Notes under the pieces: generated by a model
What the model saw: the letters and a program-made list of their open reading frames with translations, nothing else
Databases searched by the model: none
Told to the model about the DNA's origin: nothing
Shown: piece by piece, positions 54,565 to 64,000 of the stretch
How the letters are laid out: the number at the start of each line of letters is the position of its first letter
Numbering within the stretch: position 1 is the stretch's first letter
Program-made: the position numbers and the translations under genes
Origin: Melanopsichium pennsylvanicum
Taxonomy: Eukaryota > Basidiomycota > Ustilaginomycetes > Ustilaginales
Length of the DNA stretch: 64,000 nucleotides
Direction: 5' to 3'
Assembly: GCA_900208305.1 (NCBI GenBank)
Contig: OAPG01000012.1
Span: forward strand, 1 to 64,000

Positions 54565-55905
54565 TCACTGATACGTTTGTAGAGTAAACGGACAAACAAC
54601 ATTACCCAATTGAGTATTTGTCACCTTAGTCCCAATCAAGCCACTGATCTTCATACTCAACTTAATCGCCAAGTTCAAAGTGGGCCTTACCACACCGTCA
54701 TAATTCGGTCCGCATGCCTTATAAAAGTCTTGGAAAGTTGCATCCCCACTAGTGTTGAGCGAAACGTAACTAAATTCAACTGGGAATTGAAACAAGGTAT
54801 TCCCCCTCTGTTGAAACGAAATGGAATCCAATTCACCCTTGCCCACCTTTTGGTAAGTATTCAGATCGGTAACTTCCATGTTGAGATGGGTTGCGTGCGA
54901 CGGAATCCAACCGTTCAAATTGCTCGCGCGAAGGTTGAAACCCATCTGCATGGAGAAATTGGTAGGAGAGTGATTGACTTGCATAGAAGCTCCGTTTGGG
55001 ATGGCGACGACAGGGTTGGTGGAAAGGAAAGCAAAAGTGGGCACTCGAGGGATGACAAAGAACAACATGACGCCCAAAGCGACGAGGATGAAAAAAGCGA
55101 TAAAGACGGCAACACGAGGACTGAGCCAACCCCAAAGGTGGTCTTGTCCCGAAACCCAAAGATGACAACGTCTCTTGCGGTTGGAACGTTTCTTGCGACG
55201 TTTAGCCGTGCGTGTCATTTCGCGCAATTCTTCCTTTGTGTATTCGTTACCGAGCGCGGGTACGGTGATGAGTTCGATTCCCGTGGTCGAATCGGCATGC
55301 TGTGGACCCATACCGGAAACAGCAGTACCATTGGTGGTTTGGGCAGTGGAGAATTGGGAGTGACGGTTTGGATTTTTGATCATGTTGTTGTTGTTGTTGT
55401 TGTTGGATTGGATGATGGAGCGACGAGGATCTGCATTGCGAACGTCGAAGCCAAACGCTTCGGAGGTTAAAAGACTCTTGCGATTGCCCGGAGTGTCGGA
55501 GTAGGGTGTCTCAAGGAGCGAAGGTTTGCTGGCGTCCCAGTATGCATCGTTCTGGGAGGCGAGGCCGGAGGTGGAGGTACGATGAGGCATGGGACGAGTC
55601 ATGTTGAAATCATCGTACACGTTCCAATCTTCGTCTTGGTTATCGTCATCGTCATCGTCGTCGTCGTCATGTTCATCGTGATCATGAGCGGGTGCTTGGG
55701 AGTAGCCGTACGAATTGGTCGCGGCGGTGGTATCGTATGCGCCTCTACCTGCGATGGGGAGCGAGGAAGGGTTAAGAGGCGATTCAAGGGATGCGCGAAC
55801 TGGATAGTCGAACGGTGATTCAGCAGTAGCAGCATTGGAATGGTGGTTGTTGGGAGCACTGCTATAGGCATCAGCAGCTGATGTGAAATGGTAAGGATCC
55901 GACAT
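54565..55905 (-). CDS. LEA2-like single-pass membrane protein
   Basis: 446 residues from the first in-frame ATG (55905). The N-terminal half is disordered and acidic, with a run of Asp (HDDDDDDDDDN type) and Asn. A basic patch (RTAKRRKKRSNRKRR) precedes one transmembrane helix (VAVFIAFFILVALGVMLFFVI, about residues 272-292). The outside half resembles the LEA2/water-stress fold seen in fungal membrane proteins of this layout: NPVVAIPNG, FSMQMGFNLRASNLNGW, FPVEFSYVS. Topology: cytosolic N-terminus, lumenal or extracellular C-terminus. Possible vacuolar or plasma-membrane lipid-interacting role; the assignment to LEA2 is by pattern only. Confidence 0.78.
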   Translation of the reverse strand: MSDPYHFTSAADAYSSAPNNHHSNAATAESPFDYPVRASLESPLNPSSLPIAGRGAYDTTAATNSYGYSQAPAHDHDEHDDDDDDDDDNQDEDWNVYDDFNMTRPMPHRTSTSGLASQNDAYWDASKPSLLETPYSDTPGNRKSLLTSEAFGFDVRNADPRRSIIQSNNNNNNNMIKNPNRHSQFSTAQTTNGTAVSGMGPQHADSTTGIELITVPALGNEYTKEELREMTRTAKRRKKRSNRKRRCHLWVSGQDHLWGWLSPRVAVFIAFFILVALGVMLFFVIPRVPTFAFLSTNPVVAIPNGASMQVNHSPTNFSMQMGFNLRASNLNGWIPSHATHLNMEVTDLNTYQKVGKGELDSISFQQRGNTLFQFPVEFSYVSLNTSGDATFQDFYKACGPNYDGVVRPTLNLAIKLSMKISGLIGTKVTNTQLGNVVCPFTLQTYQ

Positions 55906-56594
55906 GGTTGCAAGACGACGAGCCTGCTGGATCCAAGCGTATCTGTGTGAGTTTTTACCGAGACGATTAAGGAGGCCCAAAGAGTGGTGAATCAATGATG
56001 ATGATGCTGGTTAGTGGTGGGTGGTGGTGGGTGGTGGTGCTGGTGTGATTGAAATAGGAGAGGAATGTAACTTTACAGTCGACCTTTCCCCACACACGCA
56101 CACACATATCTTACGACCCCTCAGCTCAATCGAGTTGAAATTTCAGTCGAATTGTGTGTTCTGTAATTGTGCGCGGCGGCACAGCAAACCCACGCTTTTC
56201 CGGCGCGCGCTCACATTTTTTTAAAAATCTAACACCCTTTTTTCGTTTTTCTTTGTTTGAACCCTTCTTTTTTTGATTTCATCACACACACTGATCCAAC
56301 GCCTCGACATTCCTCGGATCGCTCACACTTGTTTTGGGACGCTCTAACACATGTCAATCTGGCGAGGCACGCTCACTTGACCATCTTTTGTACTGTCAAT
56401 AATCTATCATAGAGATCATATCCGCAGATATATGCTCGATTCAAAGCTGTCTTTCAAAGCCTCATCATAAGTTGAACGCCCTTCTGACTATGTGATACCG
56501 AGTCGAGATGCAATGTAATTCATTTTACTGTATTGTACTGTAAGAATGTCATTTGTTGCTGGCAACAAAACCAACTTGCTTTTGGGTTTCGGTA
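55906..56594. other. Promoter of the LEA2-like gene and NOC3 3' flank
   Basis: 689 bases containing GGT/GGTGGT-type short repeats near 56010-56040 and a CA run near 56090-56106. No gene seen. Confidence 0.45.
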
Positions 56595-58125
56595 TCATTG
56601 CGAGCTATCCTTCAACGCCCAAACTCGATTCGCTTCGGCCTTGACATCGCCATTACCCATCCTGCTCAACAGATCCAACTCCCACAATATGGTCTGTCCG
56701 CTCTCCAACACTCCACTTGTATTTAAATTCTTGCCCTCGATCTGATACGTTCCGTTCCTCGACCTATCCTCCAGATCTAACAAGGCCAACTGACTATCCG
56801 CCGAAGCACTCGTCGACTGCTTCATCAATAGGTGCGCGATCAAACCCAAAACCTTCCTCGGTCCCGAAGTTGCCGATACTGGCAAATGTAAACAGATCAT
56901 CGCCAGACGCTTTGCAAACCCAGCCAAGATGTGCGGTGCAAACCTGGTTCGACTTCGAATCAGAATCGCATACAAAGAGTCGAGCGCAAGATCCACTACC
57001 CAACTACTCGAACTAGAGCTCGACGAGGTCGAAAGCTGCAAGTGCGTCTCGTTGACAAAGGGCAAGAAGAACAATGTGTAGTAGAAATCGCCGAGCAGGT
57101 CCGTAAGGTCGAGGTTGAGGATCGATCCTTCCATCTGCCCTAGGAAGAGGTCAAACGTGGTTTTGAGCGCGACAATAATGTGTCGAATAGTTTTGCTGAG
57201 TGTGGTTTGATCCAAAAGCACATTCTCCTCTTGGTCATTGTTGTCGTCATCATGGTCCGAATCGCGTCCTTCGTCATCGTCATCATCATCATCATCATCA
57301 TCCGATGCCCGCGCTTGTGCAGAATCTTGCAACATGACGGCGTTGATAGCAACGTGTTGCTTGAGAACGTTGAGCAAATCGCGGAAAAAGTCAACGTTGA
57401 CCCGATGCGCGTATAGACTCAATCCACCCAGCGTGCTCTCCAGTACACCAAGTGCAACCGATCCCACCCGGGATTTCAACACGGTAAAGTAAAGAACGAA
57501 AACCAGCTTCAACGTCTCTGTCTGATTCCTCTCTCTTTCTTCCAGATCCACCGTCGCTTCCGCCTCCTTCATCTCTTCCTCAATCGCTTTGAGTTCCTTT
57601 TGCTTCTTGACCTGTTTCTTACTCAAATGCGTCGCCAATCCTTTTCGCACTTCTTTGGCATTACTACCCTTTCCACCTCCTTTGCCCTTTTTCTTGGCCT
57701 CACGCGCCTTCATCGCTGCACGCCTCTCTTCCGCCTCCCGTCTTGCTTTCGCAGCTTCTGCATCAGGATCCGTCGTGTTCGTCGTGGATGATCGTTTGTT
57801 ACCCAACTCATCTCGAAGTCGAAGATGAAGAAGAATGTCCAACACTTTCGAATTCACCTTGTACCGCCTCTCTTTCGTCATACGATGAATCAACCTCACA
57901 ACCTCCAGTGACACCTCTCCCGTTAAGTCGTCCAACACTACACTCTTGATCGCATCGTAACACTCTTTCTCATCAACGCCCCACGTCCTTCTCGACATCC
58001 TCGCGATCACCACGCCCAAGATGTTCTGGCGGAAATTAAAGTGTGTCGCTCTGGTGGCTAGGGTGGTGAACACTTTGATCGATGGTTTTTCCAATTCACT
58101 TACATGGGGAGGAGCAGAAGCTTTC

Positions 58126-58172
<47 letters not shown>

Positions 58173-60002
58173 ATTGGATCGCTTTGAAATGGTGTCCATA
58201 CTACTTGCGTTTTGGAGTGCCGAAGCGGCTTTAAGCTCTGCTTCGCACATTTCCAAATAGTCACGATAAACCGAAACTAAGCCAGCTTCAAACTCTCTCC
58301 TCCTCGCCACATCCTGTCCCACTTTTTCCTCCTGTTCCTTTTCGGTCAGACTTCGAATGCGATACCCTGGAAGAATATCCACAAACACGGCGAGCATGGA
58401 TAGCATTGCCAACTGACGTATACCAGCCGCAACTTGAATTTTGATCGGTCTCGCCGTGCTTCGGCCCGTCTTATCCGCTTTCGCAGCCAATTGCTCCGCA
58501 CGAATCTCGGGGATCTTTTCAGGTGGAGCAGAGATGGTGGGAGACGCAAAAACGGCAAGTCGACGAAGTAGGCCTAGATTCACTTCTGGATCGGCTACGA
58601 TTTGGGAAGAGAGTGAAGCGATTTGGTTTCGTGCCAACAAGAGCGTCTGCTTGGCCGCGTTGGCAAGCGTGATCTTGTACGCCATAGTCGCCTTGCGATT
58701 CGAAGCAGGTGGTACAGGGGGGAGACGGCATGCATGCGAAGTCAATAAAATCTCGTAAGGCGCGGTCAGGTTGAATCGACTCGAGTGAGTGATGGATGAC
58801 AGAGGAGCCAAAGGCGCAGCAGCTTGCTTGGCAAGATCTTGTTCCGAGTCACTCTCTTGAGCAGCTCGAGGGATGGGTTTGTGCACAGCTCGACTGGTAG
58901 GTTTCGAAATCGAAACTTTTTTCTCCTCTTCATCTTGCTCGAAATCAGAGACATCCGAGATGGAACCAAAATCGTCGGAGCCAAGACCTTCTGCTTCACT
59001 GTCTTGCCGATCACCCTGCTCTTGTTGATCCATCTCAGACATGTCTTGATCATCGCTGCTATTGGCGTCACCAGAAGAAACTTCACCTTCCAGCTTGCGA
59101 ACAGGCAGCTTGGCGTTGATTCGTTGCTTTCGTTCCAGTTCCTGTTCGTATACCTGTCGAGCTTTTCGTTTGGTTAGACGTTCGAGGTATGTTGCTTCGG
59201 TATCTTGATTCTCCTCTGTACCTTTTGCTTTGATGGTCTTGTTTTGTTGCTTGGCTTTGAATTTCAGTGCTGACACTTGATCTTGGTCGGATGACGTACC
59301 AACCTCTTCACCTTCGGAAACATCGCTGTACTCTTGATACTTTTTGGTCTCTCCAATTTTGCCCAAGTCAATTTGATCCTCCTCCTCTTCCTCGCTCAGG
59401 TCTTCGTCCGAAAATTCTTGATCATCAAAATCATCTTCACTCTCTGAAGATAAGGGACGTGTCAACTTGGCCTTCTTCTCTGCAGCAACCCTTTTGCGAG
59501 CTTCCTCAAACTCGTTTCGGTCGGATCGTTTGAGGCGTTTCGCGTTTTGCTTTGCATCTTTTTGCGACACATTGATGGCCTTATTCCTGTCCAACCCTTC
59601 TAAGAAGGCCAAATTCGCTGCCGAGACGGTCTTTACCTTAGCTGTCTTTGGGTTTTCATCTTGAGTATCAGAGTGATCATCCTCGTCAGAGGACGAAGGG
59701 GCCACTTGAGATGCTTCGTCCGACTCTGGCTCGTATTCCTCTTCCACATCGATCGATGCAGGAAAACGTGAGCGTTTTGAGGAAAAGGGTGCAAGTTGGG
59801 TTTGGTTTTGGTAGTCGTCATCATCATGGGAGAAGTCTGATACTTGATCATCAGAACGGCGAATGTACATGTCTAGTTGTTGAGCCAGCTTTGGAATTTT
59901 GCGTGGTGCCGGTTTGGTAGCGCGTTTCTTGTTAGCAGCTTTGTTGAAAGTAGGCCTATTGCTGCTTCCGGAAGCTGGCGCTGATTTGCGTTTGGGTGGC
60001 AT
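56595..60002 (-). CDS. NOC3: Nucleolar complex protein 3 (Noc3)
   Basis: 1135 residues, ATG at 60002, single exon. Noc3 with Noc2 drives maturation and export of pre-60S ribosomal particles, and in yeast it also has a role in replication licensing. The N-terminal 400 residues are Lys/Arg and Asp/Glu rich, with nucleolar-type basic stretches (MPPKRKSAPASG). The NOC3 domain is seen as RQLAMLSMLAVFVDILPGYRI and SLTEKEQEEKV, and the CBF/Mak21-type domain as LKLVFVLYFTVLKS and GLSLYAHRVNVDFF. It is longer than yeast Noc3 (663 residues) through acidic and homopolymer insertions: about 16 Asn from a GTT repeat and a run of about 10 Asp near the C-terminus. An essential core gene; it marks the end of the subtelomeric zone. 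Confidence 0.95.
58126..58172 (-). repeat. Trinucleotide repeat coding poly-Asn in NOC3
   Basis: About 15 GTT units on the plus strand, read AAC on the coding strand, giving an Asn run between a Ser/Lys linker and KKASAPP. Likely length-polymorphic between strains. Confidence 0.95.
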
Positions 60003-60441
60003 GGTGGTGTGCGATACTCTTCCCTTTCTTAAGCGATGGTGAAGCAGAGAAGAGGCGAATGGATGAAATGACGGTCAAGTCGAGCGGATGTTGCAAATGG
60101 GTTAACACAAGAAAAGATATTTTTTAGGACCCTGACTGAGTTAAAGTCTATGCTAAAAACAATAGACTGAGCTATAGCCAACCTAAAGAAAAAGAAAAAG
60201 AAGAAAAAGTTGAAGGATGAAGCGATGCGATAAAGATTCAACTTTACGCGACGAAGACCTAACAGAACCAACCGCTACTGGCCCGACTGACGCATAGTTC
60301 TTAGACTGACCAATGAGATTCGATAGCTCGGGGCTGAGACTCCCTGCTAGTTCAGGACTCCCGGCTAGCTCAGTTATTAGATTAAGCAAAGCCGATACTC
60401 ATGCATATAGCATACCACGAACAAATACAATACTTAACAGT
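60003..60441. other. NOC3 promoter region
   Basis: 439 bases between the NOC3 start and the copia LTR. Contains degenerate 18-bp direct repeats around 60325-60375 (CTCCCTGCTAGTTCAGGA-like). No gene. Confidence 0.45.
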
Positions 60442-60591
60442 TGAAGGTTGTTATTCTTGGTTCTTATTTGCTTGATTTTTCTGACTATTTACATGCTGAA
60501 TCTTCGGGTTTATATACCTTCGTCGCGGCCCCCAAAATTCGGCAAAGACAGGGTAATCTTGTCAAGTATCGTTCGCTATACACGTATTACA
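60442..60591 (-). repeat. Candidate copia 3' LTR
   Basis: Read on the minus strand: a purine tract (AATAAGAGGGAAA) is followed by TGTAATACGTG, a TATA-like GGTATATAAACC about 75 bases in, and a possible end AACAACCTTCA. The 150-base size and layout suit a Ty1/copia LTR. The matching 5' LTR is outside the window, so the borders are provisional. Confidence 0.45.
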
Positions 60592-60610
60592 ATATTTCCC
60601 TCTTATTAAT

Positions 60611-60677
60611 GTCAGGGGTTCGAGCCCCCTATTGGGAGCCATGAATGTCGTGGGTTCGAGCCCCCTATTGGGAGCCA
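60611..60677. repeat. Two tandem tRNA-Lys-like 3' ends including CCA
   Basis: 60611-60641 and 60647-60677 are 31-base near-identical units, 36 bases apart. On the plus strand each reads like the T-arm and 3' acceptor half of a lysine tRNA (GGTTCGAGCCCCCT, then ATTGGGAG), followed by CCA, which nuclear tRNA genes do not encode. There is no matching 5' half upstream, so this is not a tRNA gene. On the minus strand, the direction of the copia element, each unit starts TGGCTCCC like a tRNA primer-binding site. They lie between the copia stop codon and its candidate 3' LTR. Confidence 0.7.
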
Positions 60678-60729
60678 TCGCCTTCAGTTTCTTCGCTTTG
60701 TCCGCATTCAGCTTTATTCGCCTCATGCC

Positions 60730-63700
60730 TTAATTCATCTGCCCATCTAATTCGGTCGGCGCAATATCTTCAACTCCCCCCCTCGCCGGCCGTACCATAT
60801 TTATCCCGTTACACGTTCGCATAATGATTGCCTTTGGTACTGGTTTGGTCAACATGTCCGCCAAATTTTCTTCGGTCCTGATATGCTTGATTTCCAGCGA
60901 TCCGGATTGCACATTATCCCTAATGAAATGGTACCGAGTATCAATGTGTTTGAGTTTCCAATGTTTCGCCGCGTCTTTGCTGACTTGGACGCATCCCATG
61001 CTATCGGTCAACATTAACGGTTTTTCTTCGGAAACCCCCAAATCTCGCAGCAAATATTTGAAAAATAATGCCTCCCTCGCCGCGTCTGATGCTGCCACGA
61101 ATTCTGCTTCCACCGCCGATAGCGACACGCATTTCTGTACCTGCGATTTCCAACTGACCAAATTCCCGAAAATGAACGTCGTGGATCCTGAGGTACTCCT
61201 TCTGTTCGTCGCCCTCTCTGAAGCCCAATTCGCATCTGTGTACGTTGTTATTGGATGCTTATTTTCCTCTTTATTTTCGTATCGCAAAGTGTTTTCGGCT
61301 GTCTGATTTAAATACTTTAATACCTGACTAGCTGCTTCCCAAGCTCCTTCCCTCGGTTTCGACATGTACCTCGCCAATGACCCAACGGCGAAGCTTATGT
61401 CTGGTCGCACTGTATTTGATACCCATAATAGTTGACCAACCAATTCCTGATAATTCTTCGATTTTTCCCCAATTATTTCTTCTGTTTCTTCTGCGTCCAG
61501 TGGGCATATCATTGGTCGCCATGATTTCTCGCCGTTTGGTAGCCACTTACTGATCATTTTCTTGATGTATGCTGCTAGATCTAGATCGAGGATTTTCTTG
61601 TATCTGTCTCTGGTAATTTTTATACCCAAAAATTCGGTTACGAGTCCATTGTCCTCAATTTCCCATTTTCGCCTTATGTCGTCTTTTACTTTGTTTACTT
61701 CTCGTTTGTCTGGAGAAATTATCAGCATATCGTCAACATAGGTGGTGATAATTACCATTTTATCGCCTTGTCCTTTGAGGTAGATGCACGGCGCACAAGG
61801 TAGTCCCTTAAAACCTATGTCTTTCAAATGTTGATCCAATATTTTATTCCATTCTCGCCCAGATTGCTTGAGCCCATAAAGTCCTTTCTTTAATTTGTAA
61901 ACCTTACCTTCCGGTACTTGTGTAATCTGCGGGGGCTTGAGGTACACCTCGTGATGCAATTCTGAGTTCAAGTATGCTTGAACCACATCAATGCAATCAA
62001 TTTCCCAATCATTGAACGCCGCTATCGCGAGCACAGCTCGTATTGCTTCCATAGGTGCAACCGGCGCAAATATTTCGTCATAGTCAATTCCTTGCTGTTG
62101 TGTGAATCCTCGTGCTACCAGTCTTGCCTTGTATTTTGTTGGTTTCATATTTGCATCCGTCTTGATCTTGAGTACTAATTTGGAATCAACCAGCCTTACG
62201 TTTAATGGTCTGTCAACAATTTCCCATGTCCCTTTCTTTTCTAATCCCTCGACTTCTTTCATTATCGCTTCTCTCCACTTTTGTGCATCTTCGCGTGCCA
62301 TCGCCTCTTTGACCGTGGGCATCAAATCTAGCGTCTCTACTTTGGGATTACCGATGAGAGCGTATTTTCGCCTATCATTTGATGATTTTCTTGCTTTATT
62401 CTCGCTTTCATCGATTTTGGCTCCTGTTGACGAATTAGGGATTTCCTCGCGCTGAAGCTCTTCAGATGGAATCTCCTCCTGAATTTCTCCTTGGTTTTCT
62501 GGGAAATCATCATCCACTAGGTGTTTTAGGGCATCCTCGTAATCTTCGTAATTCGCGTCTTGATCCTCGTATCCTAGATCTGGAATTTCTGCATTGTCAA
62601 CCGGTGCTTTTGGCGGATAGATTTTTAATGGGAGGAACTCTGTTCTATCTTGCCAACTTTGTTGTTCGAGGAATTTAGCCGAATTACTCCAGAATAAATC
62701 CGGTTTGTAGTTTGGACTGTAAAATAGCCAACTTTTCCTTGTCAGACTGTATCCAAGCAGTACCGCCGCAACAGCTCGAGCATCGATTTTGCCGTGTTCC
62801 CGCCTTCCTTTAGGAATAAATACCCATGCAAGACAACCAAATACCCTGAGTAGTTGGACAAATCGATCCGGTTTCCGTTTAAATGCCTTTTCGTACGGTG
62901 TGAGTCCATGTTGGTCTGGAGTGAGGTTAATGGTGAAAGCCGCTGCTTGGACTGCAAATGGCCACAGGTTTGCTGGTAATTCTCGTTGGCTAAGCAGCGC
63001 TCGCACTCTCTCCATGAGTGTGCGATTCATCCTCTCTACACGCCCATTCTGAGTACTGGTGTATGGCGAGGTCTTTTCCCAAAGAATTCCTTCATTCGCG
63101 CTCCATTGATCTGCTAGAGTGCTGGCCCATTCTCCACCATTATCTGACCTGATTCTTTTGACCTTGTTGCCTGTTTGATTTTCCATGAATTTCGTCCAAT
63201 TTTGTAGGCACCCGAGTGCATCGCTTTTCTTGAAAATTGGCGTAGCCAATATGTACCCGCTATGGTCATCAACAGCTACAAGGATGTTCCGATATTCAGA
63301 TGTCCCTGATAAATCTGTAATTAAATCGACGTGAATTAATCCGAGTACTTCGCTGTCCCTTTCTCCACTGCCCTTTCCCATTCTTGCCTGTGTGCTTTTG
63401 GCAGCGATGCACTCGTGACAATCCAATGAATCTTCAGGGTCCAATTTGACTTCGCTTGATTCACTAAATCTCTTGATGATTGCTCTAGCTTTATCTCGGC
63501 CTGGGTGGCCGAGCCTTTCGTGCCATAGGTGTTCCTTGGATACTTTTCTGCTCGGTTCGCGAATTTGCATTTTTTCTGGTAGGCATTCGAATAATTCTTC
63601 TGTCTGATGTAGCCCATAATTCTCACGCTGGTTGGTACGAATTTCCAACCAATTTCTCTCAACATTTTCTTTTACTCCAATAATCACACCATCTGGGAAA

Positions 63701-64000
63701 TAAATCTTTCCTCCTGAATTTTCAAAAATCACTCGTGCACCACTCTCTTTCATCAAGGCAATAACAGATAATAATTTTATATTCGCTTTTGGAACATATA
63801 ATACATTACGCAGGTGAACTTGCATAATGCCTACATGAGCGAATATATCTCCAATTGCTTTGATCTCCAATGATCCTTCTCCGGCCGTGTGAACTTGGCC
63901 TGAAAAAGGTTTTGGGTCAACGAGCAATGAGAAATCATTTACCATATGCATGCTCGCACCAGAGTCCACAACCCAAGTATCTGGGTTAATTTCTTTGTGC
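60730..64000 (-). CDS. Ty1/copia pol polyprotein (partial, runs off the window)
   Basis: Open from the right edge to TAA at 60730-60732, about 1090 residues visible without a break. Order, N to C: protease with WVVDSGASMHM at the window edge; the pre-integrase zinc region LWHERLGHPG (about 63520); the integrase core with HVDLITD, RSDNGGEW and NGRVERMNRT (Asp, Asp, Glu); reverse transcriptase with KARLVARGFTQQQGIDY and catalytic YVDDMLII (about 61730); RNase H with TYTDANWASER. Integrase before reverse transcriptase is the Ty1/copia order. Gag and the 5' LTR are beyond 64000. The intact frame suggests a recent, possibly active element. It is transcribed toward NOC3. Confidence 0.95.
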   Translation of the reverse strand, partial: HKEINPDTWVVDSGASMHMVNDFSLLVDPKPFSGQVHTAGEGSLEIKAIGDIFAHVGIMQVHLRNVLYVPKANIKLLSVIALMKESGARVIFENSGGKIYFPDGVIIGVKENVERNWLEIRTNQRENYGLHQTEELFECLPEKMQIREPSRKVSKEHLWHERLGHPGRDKARAIIKRFSESSEVKLDPEDSLDCHECIAAKSTQARMGKGSGERDSEVLGLIHVDLITDLSGTSEYRNILVAVDDHSGYILATPIFKKSDALGCLQNWTKFMENQTGNKVKRIRSDNGGEWASTLADQWSANEGILWEKTSPYTSTQNGRVERMNRTLMERVRALLSQRELPANLWPFAVQAAAFTINLTPDQHGLTPYEKAFKRKPDRFVQLLRVFGCLAWVFIPKGRREHGKIDARAVAAVLLGYSLTRKSWLFYSPNYKPDLFWSNSAKFLEQQSWQDRTEFLPLKIYPPKAPVDNAEIPDLGYEDQDANYEDYEDALKHLVDDDFPENQGEIQEEIPSEELQREEIPNSSTGAKIDESENKARKSSNDRRKYALIGNPKVETLDLMPTVKEAMAREDAQKWREAIMKEVEGLEKKGTWEIVDRPLNVRLVDSKLVLKIKTDANMKPTKYKARLVARGFTQQQGIDYDEIFAPVAPMEAIRAVLAIAAFNDWEIDCIDVVQAYLNSELHHEVYLKPPQITQVPEGKVYKLKKGLYGLKQSGREWNKILDQHLKDIGFKGLPCAPCIYLKGQGDKMVIITTYVDDMLIISPDKREVNKVKDDIRRKWEIEDNGLVTEFLGIKITRDRYKKILDLDLAAYIKKMISKWLPNGEKSWRPMICPLDAEETEEIIGEKSKNYQELVGQLLWVSNTVRPDISFAVGSLARYMSKPREGAWEAASQVLKYLNQTAENTLRYENKEENKHPITTYTDANWASERATNRRSTSGSTTFIFGNLVSWKSQVQKCVSLSAVEAEFVAASDAAREALFFKYLLRDLGVSEEKPLMLTDSMGCVQVSKDAAKHWKLKHIDTRYHFIRDNVQSGSLEIKHIRTEENLADMLTKPVPKAIIMRTCNGINMVRPARGGVEDIAPTELDGQMN

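Noticed and set aside
60611..60677. A tRNA-Lys gene
   Set aside because: Only the T-arm and 3' acceptor half are present, twice, with CCA; no 5' acceptor strand, D-arm or anticodon arm precedes either copy.

Overview
This is the left end of a fungal chromosome. It opens with 146 bases of CCCTAA telomere repeat and runs 64 kb inward. Short GT-AG introns with CTRAC-type branch sites, a secreted lipase whose catalytic-residue spacing equals that of Candida antarctica lipase A (Moesziomyces antarcticus), Zn2Cys6 and F-box genes, and chromodomain retrotransposons all fit a basidiomycete, most likely a smut or smut-related yeast (Ustilaginomycotina). The species is an inference. No rRNA gene, complete tRNA gene or CRISPR array was seen.

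Layout. 1-3552: telomere, then a mosaic of broken LTRs from three families (called A, B and C here), then an almost CpG-free relic. 3553-30920: accessory subtelomeric genes: catalase-peroxidase katG (+), a serine beta-lactamase-fold hydrolase (-), an MFS transporter (-), a CALA-type secreted lipase with three exons (+), a Zn2Cys6 regulator (+), an F-box protein (-), a decayed GH10 xylanase (-), a MaoC-like hot-dog protein (-), acetate kinase with three exons (-) and phosphoketolase (-). 30921-43321: a nested transposon block. The centre is a full-length Ty3/gypsy chromovirus (34561-43190) with 430-bp LTRs differing at 3 sites and a perfect TGTTC target duplication. It sits inside an LTR-B element, and another LTR-B copy sits inside its pol gene. 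43322-60002: chromosome-core genes: two long disordered proteins (the second with a PH-like region), a LEA2-like membrane protein and the ribosome-biogenesis factor NOC3. 60442-64000: the 3' part of an apparently intact Ty1/copia element that runs off the window.

How the genes work together. Phosphoketolase and acetate kinase are adjacent and co-oriented. They form a two-enzyme route from xylulose-5-phosphate or fructose-6-phosphate through acetyl phosphate to acetate and ATP. The lipase and the dead xylanase are secreted carbon-acquisition functions. KatG is peroxide defence. The Zn2Cys6 regulator lies just downstream of the lipase, but nothing in the sequence proves that it controls it.

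Most notable. The gypsy element carries, antisense between pol and the 3' LTR, a four-exon gene. Its three phase-1 introns each have a donor, a CTGAC branch site and a CAG acceptor. The joined frame is exactly 391 codons and predicts a Zn2Cys6-like cysteine cluster followed by a charged helical tail. The same element has a textbook -1 frameshift signal (slippery GGGAAAC, 5-nt spacer, perfect 12-bp hairpin, possible pseudoknot) and a self-priming primer-binding site instead of a tRNA site. CpG-specific decay is visible at three ages: all three LTR differences, the older LTR relics, and two nearly CpG-free islands. This points to cytosine methylation of repeats.
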